Below are positions 42,037 through 51,722 of a stretch of 64,000 nt of DNA, one piece after another; the stretch's first letter is position 1; each line of letters opens with the position of its first letter. The stretch spans positions 82,618 to 146,617 of the forward strand of contig NZ_SZZH01000002.1 in assembly GCF_005298075.1 (NCBI RefSeq), read 5' to 3'. The position numbers were made by a program, and so were the translations under genes. Under the pieces are notes generated by a model. The model ran no database searches. It saw nothing but the letters and a program-made list of their open reading frames with translations, and was not told where the DNA came from. The DNA comes from Nakamurella flava (GTDB lineage Bacteria; Actinomycetota; Actinomycetes; Mycobacteriales; Nakamurellaceae).

Positions 42037-43443
42037 ATGACCATGACCGAGCCCCTGACCTCGACCGGTACCACCCCCGAGAGCTCCGCAGCGGCGGTCG
42101 ACGGTCTGCCGCAGGAGCGCCGGCTGGTCACCGAGCTGCCCGGCCCCCGATCCCGCGAGCTCACCGCCCGCCGTCAGCGGGTGGTCGCCGGTGGCGTGAG
42201 CTCGATGCTGCCCGTCTACGTGCAGCGCGCCGGCGGCGGGATCATCGAGGACGTCGACGGCAACCGGCTGATCGACCTCGGCTCGGGCATCGCCGTCACC
42301 AGCGTCGGCAACAGCGCCCCCGCCGTGGTCGCCGGGGTGACCGAGCAGGTCGCCGCGTTCACCCACACCTGCTTCATGATCGCGCCGTACGAGGGCTACG
42401 TGCAGGTCTGCGAGGAGCTGGCCGCGCTGACCCCCGGCTCGCACGCCAAGAAGACGGCGCTGTTCAACTCGGGCGCCGAGGCCGTCGAGAACGCGATCAA
42501 GGTCGCCCGGCACGCCACCGGCCGCACCGCCGTCATCGCCTTCGACCACGCCTACCACGGCCGCACCAGCCTGACGATGGCGCTGACCGCGAAGAACATG
42601 CCCTACAAGCAGGGCTTCGGGCCGTTCCCGGCCGACGTGTACCGCGTCCCCGGCTCCTACCCCTACCGGGACGGGCTGGACGGCGCCGCGGCCGCTGCCC
42701 GCGCGATCGACATGATCAACGTCCAGGTCGGCGCGCAGAACGTGGCCGCCGTCATCATCGAGCCGATCCAGGGTGAGGGCGGGTTCATCGAGCCGGCCCC
42801 CGGCTTCCTGCCGGCCATCGTCGAGTGGGCGCGGGCCAACGGCGCGTTGTTCATCGCCGACGAGGTGCAGACCGGCTTCTGCCGCACCGGCGACTGGTTC
42901 GCCAGCGACGCCGAGGGCGTCGTCCCGGACCTCGTCACCATGGCCAAGGGCATTGCCGGCGGCCTGCCGCTGGCCGCGGTCACCGGCCGCGCCGAACTGA
43001 TGGACGCCGTGCACCCGGGCGGGCTCGGCGGCACTTACGGCGGCAACCCGGTGGCCTGTGCGGCCGCGCTCGGCGCGATCGAGACGATGCGCGAGCAGGA
43101 CCTGCGGGGCGCCGCCCACCGCATCGAGGAGCAGATGGTCCGGCGCCTGCGGGAGATGCAGGCCGTCCACCCGGAGATCGGCGACATCCGTGGCCGCGGC
43201 GGCATGATCGCCGTCGAGCTGATCGACCCGGACGGCGCCCAGGGCCCGCAGACCCCGAACCCGGTGCTCACCGGTGCGCTGGCCCGGGCCTGCCACGCCG
43301 AGGGCGTGGTCGTGCTCACCGCGGGTACCTGGGGGAACGTGCTCCGCTTCCTGCCCCCGCTGGTGATCTCGCCCGAGCTGCTGGACGAGGGTCTGGACGT
43401 CCTGTCCGGCGCGCTCGACCGGCTCACCGCCGCGACCGCCTGA
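42037..43443 (+). CDS. gabT: 4-aminobutyrate aminotransferase
   Basis: The 468-residue class-III aminotransferase transfers the amino group of GABA to 2-oxoglutarate, giving succinate semialdehyde. The PLP lysine is K304 in DLVTMAKGIAGGLP. Other signatures are FNSGAEAVENAIKVAR, FDHAYHGRTSLTMALT, EPIQGEGGFIEPAPGFL and LFIADEVQTGFCRTG. The ATG at 42037 is chosen over an earlier frame extension, with GAGAGGA upstream. The next gene, gabD, starts 51 bases later. The divergent PucR gene is its probable regulator. Confidence 0.93.
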   Translation: MTMTEPLTSTGTTPESSAAAVDGLPQERRLVTELPGPRSRELTARRQRVVAGGVSSMLPVYVQRAGGGIIEDVDGNRLIDLGSGIAVTSVGNSAPAVVAGVTEQVAAFTHTCFMIAPYEGYVQVCEELAALTPGSHAKKTALFNSGAEAVENAIKVARHATGRTAVIAFDHAYHGRTSLTMALTAKNMPYKQGFGPFPADVYRVPGSYPYRDGLDGAAAAARAIDMINVQVGAQNVAAVIIEPIQGEGGFIEPAPGFLPAIVEWARANGALFIADEVQTGFCRTGDWFASDAEGVVPDLVTMAKGIAGGLPLAAVTGRAELMDAVHPGGLGGTYGGNPVACAAALGAIETMREQDLRGAAHRIEEQMVRRLREMQAVHPEIGDIRGRGGMIAVELIDPDGAQGPQTPNPVLTGALARACHAEGVVVLTAGTWGNVLRFLPPLVISPELLDEGLDVLSGALDRLTAATA

Positions 43444-43494
43444 GCCCGCTGACCGCTCCGCCCCACTGCATCGTCTTCGAGAGGATCTGCCCTC

Positions 43495-44958
43495 ATGGGT
43501 GTTTCGCAGGACCGCATCGACCAGGTACTGGCCGCCGTCCCCACCGGCCTGCTGATCGGTGGCCGGTGGATCGACACCGACGCCACCATCAAGGTCGAGA
43601 ACCCGGCGACCGGTGAGGTTCTCACCCAGGTCGCGGACGCCTCCCCGGAGCAGGGCATCGCCGCCCTGGACGCCGCGGTGGCCGCCGGTGCCGAGTGGGC
43701 CGCCACGGACCCGCGGGCCCGCGGTGAGGTCTTGCGCAAGGCCTTCGACCTGGTCACCGAGCGGGCCGAGGACATCGCCCTGCTGATGACGCTGGAGATG
43801 GGCAAGCCGCTGGCCGAGGCCCGCGGCGAGGTCACCTACGGCGGCGAGTTCCTGCGCTGGTTCTCCGAGGAGGCCGTCCGCATCTCGGGGCGGTACTCCG
43901 TCGCCCCGTCCGGCGGCACCCGGCTGCTGACCATGAAGCAGCCGGTCGGCCCGGTCTACGCGATCACCCCGTGGAACTTCCCGCTGGCCATGGGCACCCG
44001 CAAGCTCGGCCCGGCCCTGGCCGCCGGTTGCCCCGTCGTGGTCAAGCCGGCCGCCCAGACCCCGCTCACCACCCTGGCTCTCGCGGCCATCCTCATGGAG
44101 GCCGGTCTGCCGGACGGCGTCGTCAACGTCATCACCACCTCGCAGTCCGGGGCGGTGTCCGGGCCGATCATCGCCGACCCGCGGCTGCGCAAGCTGACGT
44201 TCACCGGGTCCACCCCGGTCGGGCAGAAGCTCATCGAGCAGTCCGCCCAGAACGTGCTCAAGGTGTCGATGGAACTCGGCGGCAACGCCCCGTTCCTGGT
44301 GTTCGGCGACGCCGACCTCGACGCCGCCGTCGACGGGGCGATGCTGGCCAAGATGCGCAACATCGGCGAGGCCTGCACCGCGGCCAACCGGTTCATCGTG
44401 CACCGCAGCGTCGCCGACGAGTTCGCCGCCAAGCTCGCCGAGAAGATGGGCGCGATGACCATCGGCCGCGGCTGGGACGACGGGGTGCAGGTCGGTCCGC
44501 TGGTCGACGCCAAGGCCGTCGAGAAGGTCACCGAACTCGTCACCGACGCCACCGACCAGGGCGCGACCGTCCTCACCGGGGGCAAGGCCGTCGACGGGCC
44601 GGGCTACTTCTACCCGCCGACCGTGCTCACCGGGGTGCCCACGTCGGCCAAGGTGTTCCGCGAGGAGATCTTCGGGCCGGTCGCCCCGATCATCACCTTC
44701 GACACCGACGACGAGGGCATCGCCCTGGCCAACGACACCGAGTACGGCCTGGTCGCCTACGCCTTCACCCGCGACGTCACGCGGGCGCTGACCGTGGCCG
44801 AACGGCTGGAGACCGGCATGGTCGGCCTCAACCAGGGCATCGTCTCCAACCCGGCCGCCCCGTTCGGCGGGGTCAAGGCCTCCGGCCTGGGCCGTGAGGG
44901 CGGCGCCGAGGGCATCGACGAGTACCTCGAGACCAAGTACGTCGGCATCAAGCTGTAG
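43495..44958 (+). CDS. gabD: NAD(P)-dependent succinate-semialdehyde dehydrogenase
   Basis: The 487-residue aldehyde dehydrogenase has the general base E260 (SMELGGNAP) and the catalytic C294 (NIGEACTAANRF). It has the SSADH-like MGTRKLGPALAAGCPVVVKPA segment and the C-terminal GLNQGIVSNPAAPFGGVKASGLGREGG typical of GabD. It oxidises succinate semialdehyde to succinate and so completes GABA degradation after GabT. A GAGAGGAT ribosome site lies upstream. A strong hairpin follows the gene. Confidence 0.93.
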   Translation: MGVSQDRIDQVLAAVPTGLLIGGRWIDTDATIKVENPATGEVLTQVADASPEQGIAALDAAVAAGAEWAATDPRARGEVLRKAFDLVTERAEDIALLMTLEMGKPLAEARGEVTYGGEFLRWFSEEAVRISGRYSVAPSGGTRLLTMKQPVGPVYAITPWNFPLAMGTRKLGPALAAGCPVVVKPAAQTPLTTLALAAILMEAGLPDGVVNVITTSQSGAVSGPIIADPRLRKLTFTGSTPVGQKLIEQSAQNVLKVSMELGGNAPFLVFGDADLDAAVDGAMLAKMRNIGEACTAANRFIVHRSVADEFAAKLAEKMGAMTIGRGWDDGVQVGPLVDAKAVEKVTELVTDATDQGATVLTGGKAVDGPGYFYPPTVLTGVPTSAKVFREEIFGPVAPIITFDTDDEGIALANDTEYGLVAYAFTRDVTRALTVAERLETGMVGLNQGIVSNPAAPFGGVKASGLGREGGAEGIDEYLETKYVGIKL

Positions 44959-44989
44959 GACCGATCCGGGCTGTCGGCACGTACTGCGC

Positions 44990-45033
44990 CCGGCCGGTTC
45001 CGGGCACCCCCGAACGGGCCCGGAGCCGGCCGG
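44990..45033. terminator. Bidirectional hairpin between gabD and whiB-type gene
   Basis: A 16-bp stem with one mismatch (CCGGCCGGTTCCGGGC pairing with GCCCGGAGCCGGCCGG) around a short loop lies between the two convergent stop codons. Confidence 0.8.
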
Positions 45034-45048
45034 ACGGGTCTGCGGCGC

Positions 45049-45417
45049 TCAGGCGCGGACCGCTCCGGCCGCGATCGGGCGATCGCCGGTCGCGGCGGAA
45101 CCGAGACGAACCGGGCGCTGGACCGGGCCCGGATACTGCAGGGACCGGACGCCGAGGATGCCGGCGCGTTCGTTCTCGGACAGTCCGCCCCAGACCCCGT
45201 ACGGCTCCCGGGTGGACAGGGCGTGCCGCCGACAGGCCGACAGCACCGGGCACTGCGCGCACACGGCCTTGGCGCGTTCGATGCGGCGCTCCCGGCTCCG
45301 GCTGCGCTCCTGGGACGGGTGGTAGAACGCCGTGACGTCGGCGCCGCGACAGGCGGCGCGCAGCTGCCAGTCCCAGTGGTCGGTGGTGGGCGGCGGGAGT
45401 CGATCGTGATCGGGCAT
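45049..45417 (-). CDS. WhiB-family iron-sulfur transcriptional regulator
   Basis: The 122-residue protein has the four WhiB cysteines (AACRG, then VCAQCPVLSAC) and the tryptophan-containing turn EPYGVWGGLSENER. WhiB proteins bind a [4Fe-4S] cluster sensitive to oxygen or nitric oxide and act with sigma factors. An extended C-terminus (residues 90-122) is Pro/Arg-rich. AAGGAC lies nine bases before the ATG. It is divergent from the second aminotransferase gene, 182 bases away. Which WhiB class it belongs to is unclear. Confidence 0.88.
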   Translation of the reverse strand: MPDHDRLPPPTTDHWDWQLRAACRGADVTAFYHPSQERSRSRERRIERAKAVCAQCPVLSACRRHALSTREPYGVWGGLSENERAGILGVRSLQYPGPVQRPVRLGSAATGDRPIAAGAVRA

Positions 45418-45599
45418 CGGACGCGTCCTTGCGTTGATGGTGGCGGTGGGTCGCTCTTCGGGGGTTCATGGGTATCAACCCGGCCGGTCGGGTACCGCCT
45501 TGCGTGCATAGTGATCACCGCCCGGTCGAGGCGTGGGTGCACGGCACTACCCTCGGTCCCGGGCGCCGCATCGACGCCCCCGGTGGAGAGAAGGTTGAT

Positions 45600-46856
45600 G
45601 TGGGCGCGCTCTGGCACGGCTTCGCGAACATGGCCGACGTGCAGGAACGGGGGCAGTTCGTCCTCACCCGTGGCGCGGGGTCGCAGGTGTGGGACGCCGA
45701 GGGCAAGCGGTACCTCGACGCCACCGCGGGGCTCTGGTTCGCCAACGTCGGGCACGGCCGCACCGAGATCGCCGAGGCGGTCGCCCATCAGCTCGGCACC
45801 CTGGCCCACTACTCGGGCTTCGGCAACTACACCGCCGATGTCACCGTCGCCCTGGCCGAGCGGCTGGCTGCCATCGCCCCGGTACCGGACAGCAAGATCT
45901 TCTTCACCTCGGGCGGTTCGGACTCGATCGAGACCGCCGCCAAGCTGGCCCGGCGGTACTGGATCGAGCGGGGGCAACCCGAGCGCACCTTGCTGGTCGC
46001 CCGCGACAAGGCCTACCACGGCATGCATGTCGCCGGAACGGCGCTGGCCGGCATCCCCGGTAACCACGACGGGTACGGCGATCTCATGCCGGACGCCGTC
46101 ACCTCGATCCCCTGGGATCAGGGCAAGGCCCTGCTCGAGGTCATCGAGCAGCACGGCGCCCACCGGATCGCCGCGTTCTTCTGCGAGCCGGTCATCGGCG
46201 CCGGTGGCGTCTACCCGCCGCCGGAGGGGTATCTGGCCGAGGTCCGCCAGATCTGCCGGGACCACGACATCCTGTTCGTCGCCGACGAGGTCATCACCGG
46301 TTTCGGTCGCATCGGCGGAGAATGGTTCGCCTCCACCAAGTTCGGTCTGCAGCCCGATCTGATGACCACGGCGAAGGGCCTGACGTCCGGGTACGTGCCG
46401 ATGGGTGCGGTCTTCGTCGCCCCGCACGTCGCCGAACCGTTCTTCACTCCGGGCGGCTCGACCTGGTGGCGGCACGGTTACACCTACGGCGGACACGCCG
46501 GAGCGGCTGCGGCGGCCATGGCCAACCTCGACATCATCGAGCGCGAGAACCTGCTGGGCGCCGCCGACCACCTCGCCCATCAGCTGCACCACCGCCTGGC
46601 ACCGCTGGCCGAGCACAGCGAGGTCGTCGAGGTGCGCAGCGGCACCGGCGCCGTCGCCGCGGTCCAGTTGGCCGACGCCCCGACGGCTCTGGGCCTGGTC
46701 CCGGTCCTGCGCCGGCACGGCATCGCGACCCGCGCGGTCGGCGCCGGCGGCATCCAGGTCTCCCCCGCGTTCGTGATGACGGACGCCGAGCTCGATGAGG
46801 TCGTGCACGGCATCACCGCCGCACTGGACGACGCCGCGCAGGCAGGTGGCTGCTGA
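45600..46856 (+). CDS. Class-III aminotransferase (omega-amino acid/pyruvate type)
   Basis: The 418-residue PLP enzyme shows FTSGGSDSIETAAKLARRYW, KAYHGMHVAGTALAG, FCEPVIGAGGVYPPPEGYL, LFVADEVITGFGRIG and the PLP lysine in MTTAKGLTSGYVPMG. The motif order resembles beta-alanine:pyruvate or GABA:pyruvate transaminases. The start is GTG at 45600, with GAGAAGG about five bases upstream. Because gabT and gabD are close, it may widen the range of amines degraded. It overlaps the epimerase gene by one base. Confidence 0.85.
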   Translation: MGALWHGFANMADVQERGQFVLTRGAGSQVWDAEGKRYLDATAGLWFANVGHGRTEIAEAVAHQLGTLAHYSGFGNYTADVTVALAERLAAIAPVPDSKIFFTSGGSDSIETAAKLARRYWIERGQPERTLLVARDKAYHGMHVAGTALAGIPGNHDGYGDLMPDAVTSIPWDQGKALLEVIEQHGAHRIAAFFCEPVIGAGGVYPPPEGYLAEVRQICRDHDILFVADEVITGFGRIGGEWFASTKFGLQPDLMTTAKGLTSGYVPMGAVFVAPHVAEPFFTPGGSTWWRHGYTYGGHAGAAAAAMANLDIIERENLLGAADHLAHQLHHRLAPLAEHSEVVEVRSGTGAVAAVQLADAPTALGLVPVLRRHGIATRAVGAGGIQVSPAFVMTDAELDEVVHGITAALDDAAQAGGC

Positions 46857-47749
46857 TGCCCGCGACCGTGGTGGTGGTCGGGGCCAATGGTCTGGTCGGC
46901 TCCCAGGTCTGCCTCGCCCTGCGGGAGCGCGGCGCCGACGTGCACGGGGTGGTCCGCCGGGCCGGCACGGCACCCGACGGGATCGACGAGGTGGTGGGCG
47001 ACTTCACCGACCCGGAGTTCGCCGCGCAGGCCGTCGCCGGAGCCGACGCGGTGGTGACGACGGTGCACCCGATGGGCTCCGATCGGGGCACCCAGGAGCA
47101 GGTCGGGGTGATCGGCACCGCGACGCTGGCCCGGGCCGCCGCCGCGGCCGGGGTCGACCGGCTGGTGCACCTGTCGACGGCCGCGGTCTACGACCGGTCG
47201 CCCTCTGCGGGGGACGTGTCCGAGACGTCGGCGCTAGTCGGCGACGACGCCAACGACTACGCCGTCACCAAGCGGGACACCGAAGCCGCGGTGGCCGAGG
47301 TCGACGGCATCACCCGCGTCCTGCTGCGACCGCCGGCGATCCTCGGCCCCGGTCCGACGTCGGTCTGGAACACGCTGCGGCCGGCCGGGATGCGGGACGA
47401 CGAGGCGAACCGCCACGCCGCGGCGGACGGGTCGTGGCCGTGGGTGCACGTCACCGATCTGGCCGCGCTGGCCGCCGACATCGCGGTCGGGGCCATCGCC
47501 GCGTCGACCGACCCCGAGCGAGGTCCGGTCGAGGGTGGCTGCACCCCGGTCAGCGTCGTGGCCGGCACCGATCGGCAGCGCGACTACTTCCAGACCGTGG
47601 CCGATGCCGTGGGGGTCGACCCGGTCTGGGACGACCGCCCGGCCTGGACCGGGCAGCTGCGGGGCGACCGGGCCCGGGCGTGGGGGTGGACACCGCGGGT
47701 GGACCTGGACGCCGCCCTGGACGAGCTGCGGACCGGGCTCGGCGGGTAG
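46856..47749 (+). CDS. NAD-dependent epimerase/dehydratase-like extended SDR
   Basis: The 297-residue protein has the N-terminal dinucleotide motif [19 protein letters not shown] strand [17 protein letters not shown] follows, and the active-site Y-x-x-x-K in [12 protein letters not shown]. The C-terminal half contains [10 protein letters not shown] and [18 protein letters not shown]. It could act on sugar nucleotides or other small molecules; the substrate is unknown. The ATG overlaps the previous stop (TGATG), so it is translationally coupled to the aminotransferase. Confidence 0.8.
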   Translation: MPATVVVVGANGLVGSQVCLALRERGADVHGVVRRAGTAPDGIDEVVGDFTDPEFAAQAVAGADAVVTTVHPMGSDRGTQEQVGVIGTATLARAAAAAGVDRLVHLSTAAVYDRSPSAGDVSETSALVGDDANDYAVTKRDTEAAVAEVDGITRVLLRPPAILGPGPTSVWNTLRPAGMRDDEANRHAAADGSWPWVHVTDLAALAADIAVGAIAASTDPERGPVEGGCTPVSVVAGTDRQRDYFQTVADAVGVDPVWDDRPAWTGQLRGDRARAWGWTPRVDLDAALDELRTGLGG

Positions 47750-47753
47750 CGCG

Positions 47754-48563
47754 TCAGGCCGGCTGGGCCTCGCGGCGGGCCAGTTCCGACTTCCACTCGC
47801 GGAACGCCTCCTCGGTGCGGCCCTGCCGCCAGTAGCCGGAGATCGACACCTGCGACCGGTCCAGGCCCCGCTCCCGCAGCAGGTGTGGGCGGATCCGGTG
47901 CATGATCTCCTGCGCCTCGCCGTGGGCGAAGACGTGCACCCGGCCGGGGAGCCAGGGCAGGCTCCGTACCGCCGTGTCGAGCAGGCCATCGCCGTGATCC
48001 GGGCTCTCGGATCGGTAGTACCAGGTCACGGTGGCACCTGCCGGAAGGGGCAGATCCAGCTCGTGGCCGGGTTTCTCGACGAGGAGGAAGACCCGCGCCG
48101 TGGCCGAGGCCGGCAGGTCGGCCAGCGCGGCGGTGATGGCCGGGATGGCCGTCTCGTCGCCGACGAGCAGGTGCCAGTCGGCCGTGGGGTCCGGTCGATA
48201 GGCACCGTTGGGACCGTTGACCAGCAGCCGGTCGCCCGGCCGGGCCGCCGCCGCCCAGGGCCCGGCGACACCGTGGTCACCGTGCACGACGAAGTCGATG
48301 GCCACGGTGCCGGCGGCCACGTTGGGAAAGAGCGCCGTGTAGGTGCGGACGACGGGCATGTCCTCGGGCGGGAAGACGCCGCGCAGCGCCCGGAAGTCCA
48401 ACGGTTCGGGATAGACGACACCGGGCTGGGGGAAGACGAGCTTGACGTAGCGGTCGGTGTCGAACGAGTCGGCGAACGCGGACAGGTCGTCGCTGTGGAA
48501 GTGCACGCGGCGCAGGCTCGGGCTGAGCTGCTCGGTGCGCGTCACGGTCAGGTGGGTCGCCAT
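47754..48563 (-). CDS. Siderophore-interacting FAD protein
   Basis: The 269-residue flavoprotein of the SIP family has the FAD-binding part [19 protein letters not shown] (the RxYT flavin motif), [23 protein letters not shown] and the NADPH-binding C-terminal part [24 protein letters not shown] and [17 protein letters not shown]. It reduces ferric siderophores in the cytoplasm to release iron. GAGGAG precedes the ATG. An IdeR/DtxR-type box lies 38 bases upstream, which matches iron repression. Confidence 0.9.
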   Translation of the reverse strand: MATHLTVTRTEQLSPSLRRVHFHSDDLSAFADSFDTDRYVKLVFPQPGVVYPEPLDFRALRGVFPPEDMPVVRTYTALFPNVAAGTVAIDFVVHGDHGVAGPWAAAARPGDRLLVNGPNGAYRPDPTADWHLLVGDETAIPAITAALADLPASATARVFLLVEKPGHELDLPLPAGATVTWYYRSESPDHGDGLLDTAVRSLPWLPGRVHVFAHGEAQEIMHRIRPHLLRERGLDRSQVSISGYWRQGRTEEAFREWKSELARREAQPA

Positions 48564-48600
48564 CGCTACTCCTCGGGTCGCCACCATGGTGCCACAGAAC

Positions 48601-48619
48601 TAAGGCAACCCTCACCTAA
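48601..48619. promoter_or_regulatory. IdeR/DtxR-type iron box
   Basis: The 19-bp site TAAGGCAACCCTCACCTAA matches the DtxR/IdeR consensus at 14 of 19 positions when read in the SIP direction (TTAGGTGAGGGTTGCCTTA). It lies in the divergent region between the SIP gene and the ABC exporter, so it could regulate both. Confidence 0.8.
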
Positions 48620-48677
48620 TCTCGGCATCCCTTCGTGCCGCTGCCGGACCTGCCGTCGAGGGTTACAGTGCGGATTC

Positions 48678-49577
48678 ATGGCTGCCGCCATCGACATCCG
48701 TCATCTGCAGAAGCGTTTCGGGTCCGTCGTCGCGCTCGACGGACTCGACCTGACGGTCACCGCGGGCGAGGTGCATGGCTTCCTCGGCCCGAACGGCTCC
48801 GGCAAGTCGACCACTATCCGGGTGCTGCTCGGACTGCTCCGTCCCACTGCCGGGCAGGTGCGCCTGCTGGGTCGGGACCCGTTCCGGGACGCCGTCGACC
48901 TGCACCGGCGGCTGGCGTACGTCCCCGGTGACGTGGCACTGTGGCCGACGCTCACCGGCGGCGAGACCATCGACCTGCTCGGCCGGCTGCGCGGCGGGCT
49001 CGATCGGCGGCGCCGCGACGAGTTGCTGCAGCGGTTCGACCTGGACCCGACCCGCCGCTGCCGCACCTACTCCAAGGGTAACCGGCAGAAGGTCGCCCTG
49101 ATCGCCGCGCTGGCCGCCGACGTCGAACTACTGGTGCTGGACGAGCCCACCTCCGGTCTGGATCCGCTGATGGAGCAGGTGTTCCGTGAGGAGATCACCG
49201 CCCAGAAGGCCCGCGGCCGAACGGTTCTGCTCTCCAGTCACATCCTCAGCGAGGTCGAGGCCCTGTGCGACCGGGTCGGCATCGTGCGGTCCGGCCGCAT
49301 CATCGAGTCCGGGACGCTCGCCGAACTGCGACACCTCACCCGGACCGCCGTCCTGGCCGAGGTGGCCGAACCGGGCCGGGTCGGTGCGCTCACCGCGGCC
49401 GACGGGGTGCACGACCTGCAGGTGGACGGTCATCGCGTCCGGGCGGCGGTGGACAGCGACCGGATCGGCACCGTGATGGCGGTCCTGACCGGGGCGGGTC
49501 TGCGCTCGCTCGCGTGCACACCGCCGACGCTGGAGGAGTTGTTCCTGCGCCACTACACCGCGGACGACGTCCGATGA
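48678..49577 (+). CDS. ABC exporter ATPase
   Basis: The 299-residue ATPase has Walker [10 protein letters not shown], a [12 protein letters not shown] segment, the signature [11 protein letters not shown] (degenerate LSGGQ) and Walker [16 protein letters not shown], with switch His in [11 protein letters not shown]. Its C-terminal extension (after residue 215) is typical of multidrug/antibiotic exporter ATPases (DrrA-like). The ATG at 48678 is chosen. It is coupled to the permease by an ATGA overlap and shares the upstream region with the SIP gene and its iron box. The exported molecule is unknown. Confidence 0.88.
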   Translation: MAAAIDIRHLQKRFGSVVALDGLDLTVTAGEVHGFLGPNGSGKSTTIRVLLGLLRPTAGQVRLLGRDPFRDAVDLHRRLAYVPGDVALWPTLTGGETIDLLGRLRGGLDRRRRDELLQRFDLDPTRRCRTYSKGNRQKVALIAALAADVELLVLDEPTSGLDPLMEQVFREEITAQKARGRTVLLSSHILSEVEALCDRVGIVRSGRIIESGTLAELRHLTRTAVLAEVAEPGRVGALTAADGVHDLQVDGHRVRAAVDSDRIGTVMAVLTGAGLRSLACTPPTLEELFLRHYTADDVR

Positions 49578-51217
49578 GCGCGGCAGTGTCCCTACGGCCG
49601 GCCCGGCACCGGGCGCACGCCCGCCGATTCGCCGGTCTCCCGGCGCTGTTCCGGCTCGCTCTGCGGCGCGATCGCGTGCTCATCGTGGCGGGCGCGCTGG
49701 CGGTCACCGCGCTGGTCGCCGCGAGCGCCGTCGCCCTCGCCGGCCTGTACCCGGACGTGGCGTCGCGGCGGGCGTTCGCCGCGTCCGTCGATGCCACTCC
49801 GGCGTTCCTGGCCCTCACTGGGCCGGTGTTCGACGGGTCGACCGTCGGCGGGCTGACCGCCTGGCGGTCCGTCGCCACCGCGGTGGTGATTCTCGGACTG
49901 CTGTCCACCGTCATCGTCGTCCGGCACACGCGGCAGGACGAGGAGACCGGTCGTCAGGATCTGGTGCTGTCGTCGGCGGTCGACCGGGGCAGCCCGCTGG
50001 CGGTCGCCGCCCTCGCCGCCGCCGTCCTGAACGGATCGGCCGCCGTCCTGATCGCCGCCGTGATGATCGCGCGGGGCCAGGCGGTGACCGGCTCGGTGCT
50101 GCTCGGATCGGCCATCGGCGGCGTTGGCCTGGTCTTCGCCGGGTCGGCCGCCGTCGTCGCCCAGCTGGTGGTCGCCGCGCGGACCGCCACCGGCCTGGGC
50201 TGCGCGCTGGTCGGGCTGGGCTTCGTCGTGCGGGCGGTCGGCGACAGCTCCCCCGGGCTGTCCTGGGTGTCCTGGTGGTCACCGATCGGCTGGGCCCAGC
50301 AGGTGCAGGCATTCGCGGCCGATCGCTGGTGGATGATCGGGATCCTCCTTCTGACGGCGGTTCTCGCCTTCGCGGTCGCCCGGGCCCTCGACGCTCGTCG
50401 CGACGTCGGCGCCGGGGTGGTCGCACCGTCGACGGGACGGTCCACCGCCGCGGCGGGGTTGCGCGGCCCGGCCTCACTGGCCACCCGGCTGCAGCGCGGT
50501 TCCCTCCTCGGCTGGACCGCCACGTTCGTCGTGCTGGGCGGGGTCTACGGCGCAGCGACCAGCGGCGTGGACGAGCTCATCAGCGGAACCCCGGCGCTGG
50601 CCGACACGATCCGGCGGTTGGGTGGCGCCGCCCAGATCACCGTCGCTTTCCTGACGGCCACGGTCACCATCCTGGCCATCGTCGCGGCGGCTTTCGGGGT
50701 CAGCACGGTGCTGCGACTGCGCGGCGAGGAGACCGCAGGGCGGGCCGAGATGCTGCTGGCCACGGCGACGTCCCGCTCACGGGTGATGGCACCCGCGCTG
50801 GGGCTGGCCGTGATCGGAGCCGGCGTCCTGCTGACGGTGGGCAGTACCGTCGCCGCCCTGGTGGCCGGGGCGGTCGCCGGCTCGGGGACGACGGCGTCGG
50901 ACGTCCTCCGCCCCGTGGTGCGCACCGCAGCGGCCGAGATCCCGGCGGCGATCGTCGTCGTGGCCCTCGCGGCGGTGCTGCTGGGGTGGCTGCCCCGGGC
51001 CACCGGGGCCGCCTGGGGCGTGCTGGCCGCGGTCGGCCTGCTCGGACTGATCGGGCCGTCACTGGGCTGGCCGACCGCCGTGCTGGACGTGTCCCCGTTC
51101 CACGCGCTGGGATCTGAGGCGGCACTGGGCGGGCTCGCGTTCTGGGCGACCACGATCATCGCCGTCGGGTTGCTGACCGCCGGCTGGTGGGGGTGGAATC
51201 GGCGCGACATCGGCTGA
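49574..51217 (+). CDS. ABC exporter permease (polyketide-antibiotic exporter type)
   Basis: The 547-residue protein has about 12 hydrophobic segments arranged as two six-helix halves joined at about residue 285 ([23 protein letters not shown]). A conserved [22 protein letters not shown] segment and its repeat [23 protein letters not shown] are visible, typical of tetronasin-type ABC-2 exporters. With the ATPase it would export a hydrophobic compound. Because of the iron box, a siderophore-related or antibiotic cargo is possible but unproven. Confidence 0.85.
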   Translation: MSAAVSLRPARHRAHARRFAGLPALFRLALRRDRVLIVAGALAVTALVAASAVALAGLYPDVASRRAFAASVDATPAFLALTGPVFDGSTVGGLTAWRSVATAVVILGLLSTVIVVRHTRQDEETGRQDLVLSSAVDRGSPLAVAALAAAVLNGSAAVLIAAVMIARGQAVTGSVLLGSAIGGVGLVFAGSAAVVAQLVVAARTATGLGCALVGLGFVVRAVGDSSPGLSWVSWWSPIGWAQQVQAFAADRWWMIGILLLTAVLAFAVARALDARRDVGAGVVAPSTGRSTAAAGLRGPASLATRLQRGSLLGWTATFVVLGGVYGAATSGVDELISGTPALADTIRRLGGAAQITVAFLTATVTILAIVAAAFGVSTVLRLRGEETAGRAEMLLATATSRSRVMAPALGLAVIGAGVLLTVGSTVAALVAGAVAGSGTTASDVLRPVVRTAAAEIPAAIVVVALAAVLLGWLPRATGAAWGVLAAVGLLGLIGPSLGWPTAVLDVSPFHALGSEAALGGLAFWATTIIAVGLLTAGWWGWNRRDIG

Positions 51218-51261
51218 GCGACAAGGCCGGCCGGGGCACCCAGGAAGAGCAGGATGGCGGC

Positions 51262-51672
51262 ATGAGTGACTTCAACCAGTCGGTCATCGACACGTTCCGC
51301 AGTCACGGCGGGGTGGTCCCCCAGTTCGGTCGCGCCCTGGTGCTGCTGCACCACCGCGGCGCGCGGTCGGGTGTGGAGCGGGTCAGCCCACTGGCGGCCA
51401 TCGGTGACGGCGACGCCTGGCTGATCGCGGCGTCCAAGGCCGGCGCGCCGGATCATCCGGCCTGGTTCCACAACCTGCTCGCCCACCCGGATGTCGAGAT
51501 CGAGATCCCGGACGCCGACACCGTGTCGACCGTGCCGGTGCGCGCCGTCCGGCTCCACGGAGCCGACCGGGACGCGGCCTGGCAGCGGTTCACGGCGATG
51601 TCGGCGGGCTTCGCCGAGTACGAACGCAAGACCACCCGCGTCATCCCGGTCTTCAGGCTGGAGCGCCGCTGA
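51262..51672 (+). CDS. Deazaflavin (F420)-dependent nitroreductase-like oxidoreductase
   Basis: The 136-residue split-barrel protein of the Ddn type shows MSDFNQSVIDTFRSHGGVVPQFG, LVLLHHRGARSGVERVSPLAAI, and ASKAGAPDHPAWFHNLLAHPDVEIEI. Such actinobacterial enzymes use F420 to reduce diverse substrates. The start is ATG at 51262, with AGGATGGCGG upstream; the longer in-frame extension overlaps the exporter gene. The substrate is unknown. Confidence 0.88.
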   Translation: MSDFNQSVIDTFRSHGGVVPQFGRALVLLHHRGARSGVERVSPLAAIGDGDAWLIAASKAGAPDHPAWFHNLLAHPDVEIEIPDADTVSTVPVRAVRLHGADRDAAWQRFTAMSAGFAEYERKTTRVIPVFRLERR

Positions 51673-51722
51673 CCGACCGGGAACCACCTTGACGTCAGCC
51701 GTGAGCGGCGTTGACTACCGGT

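Noticed and set aside
41908..44403. Upstream extension of the PucR gene to a 1339-residue frame
   Set aside because: The extension is antisense to gabT and gabD; a strong GGAGGT and GTG at 41907 mark the true start.
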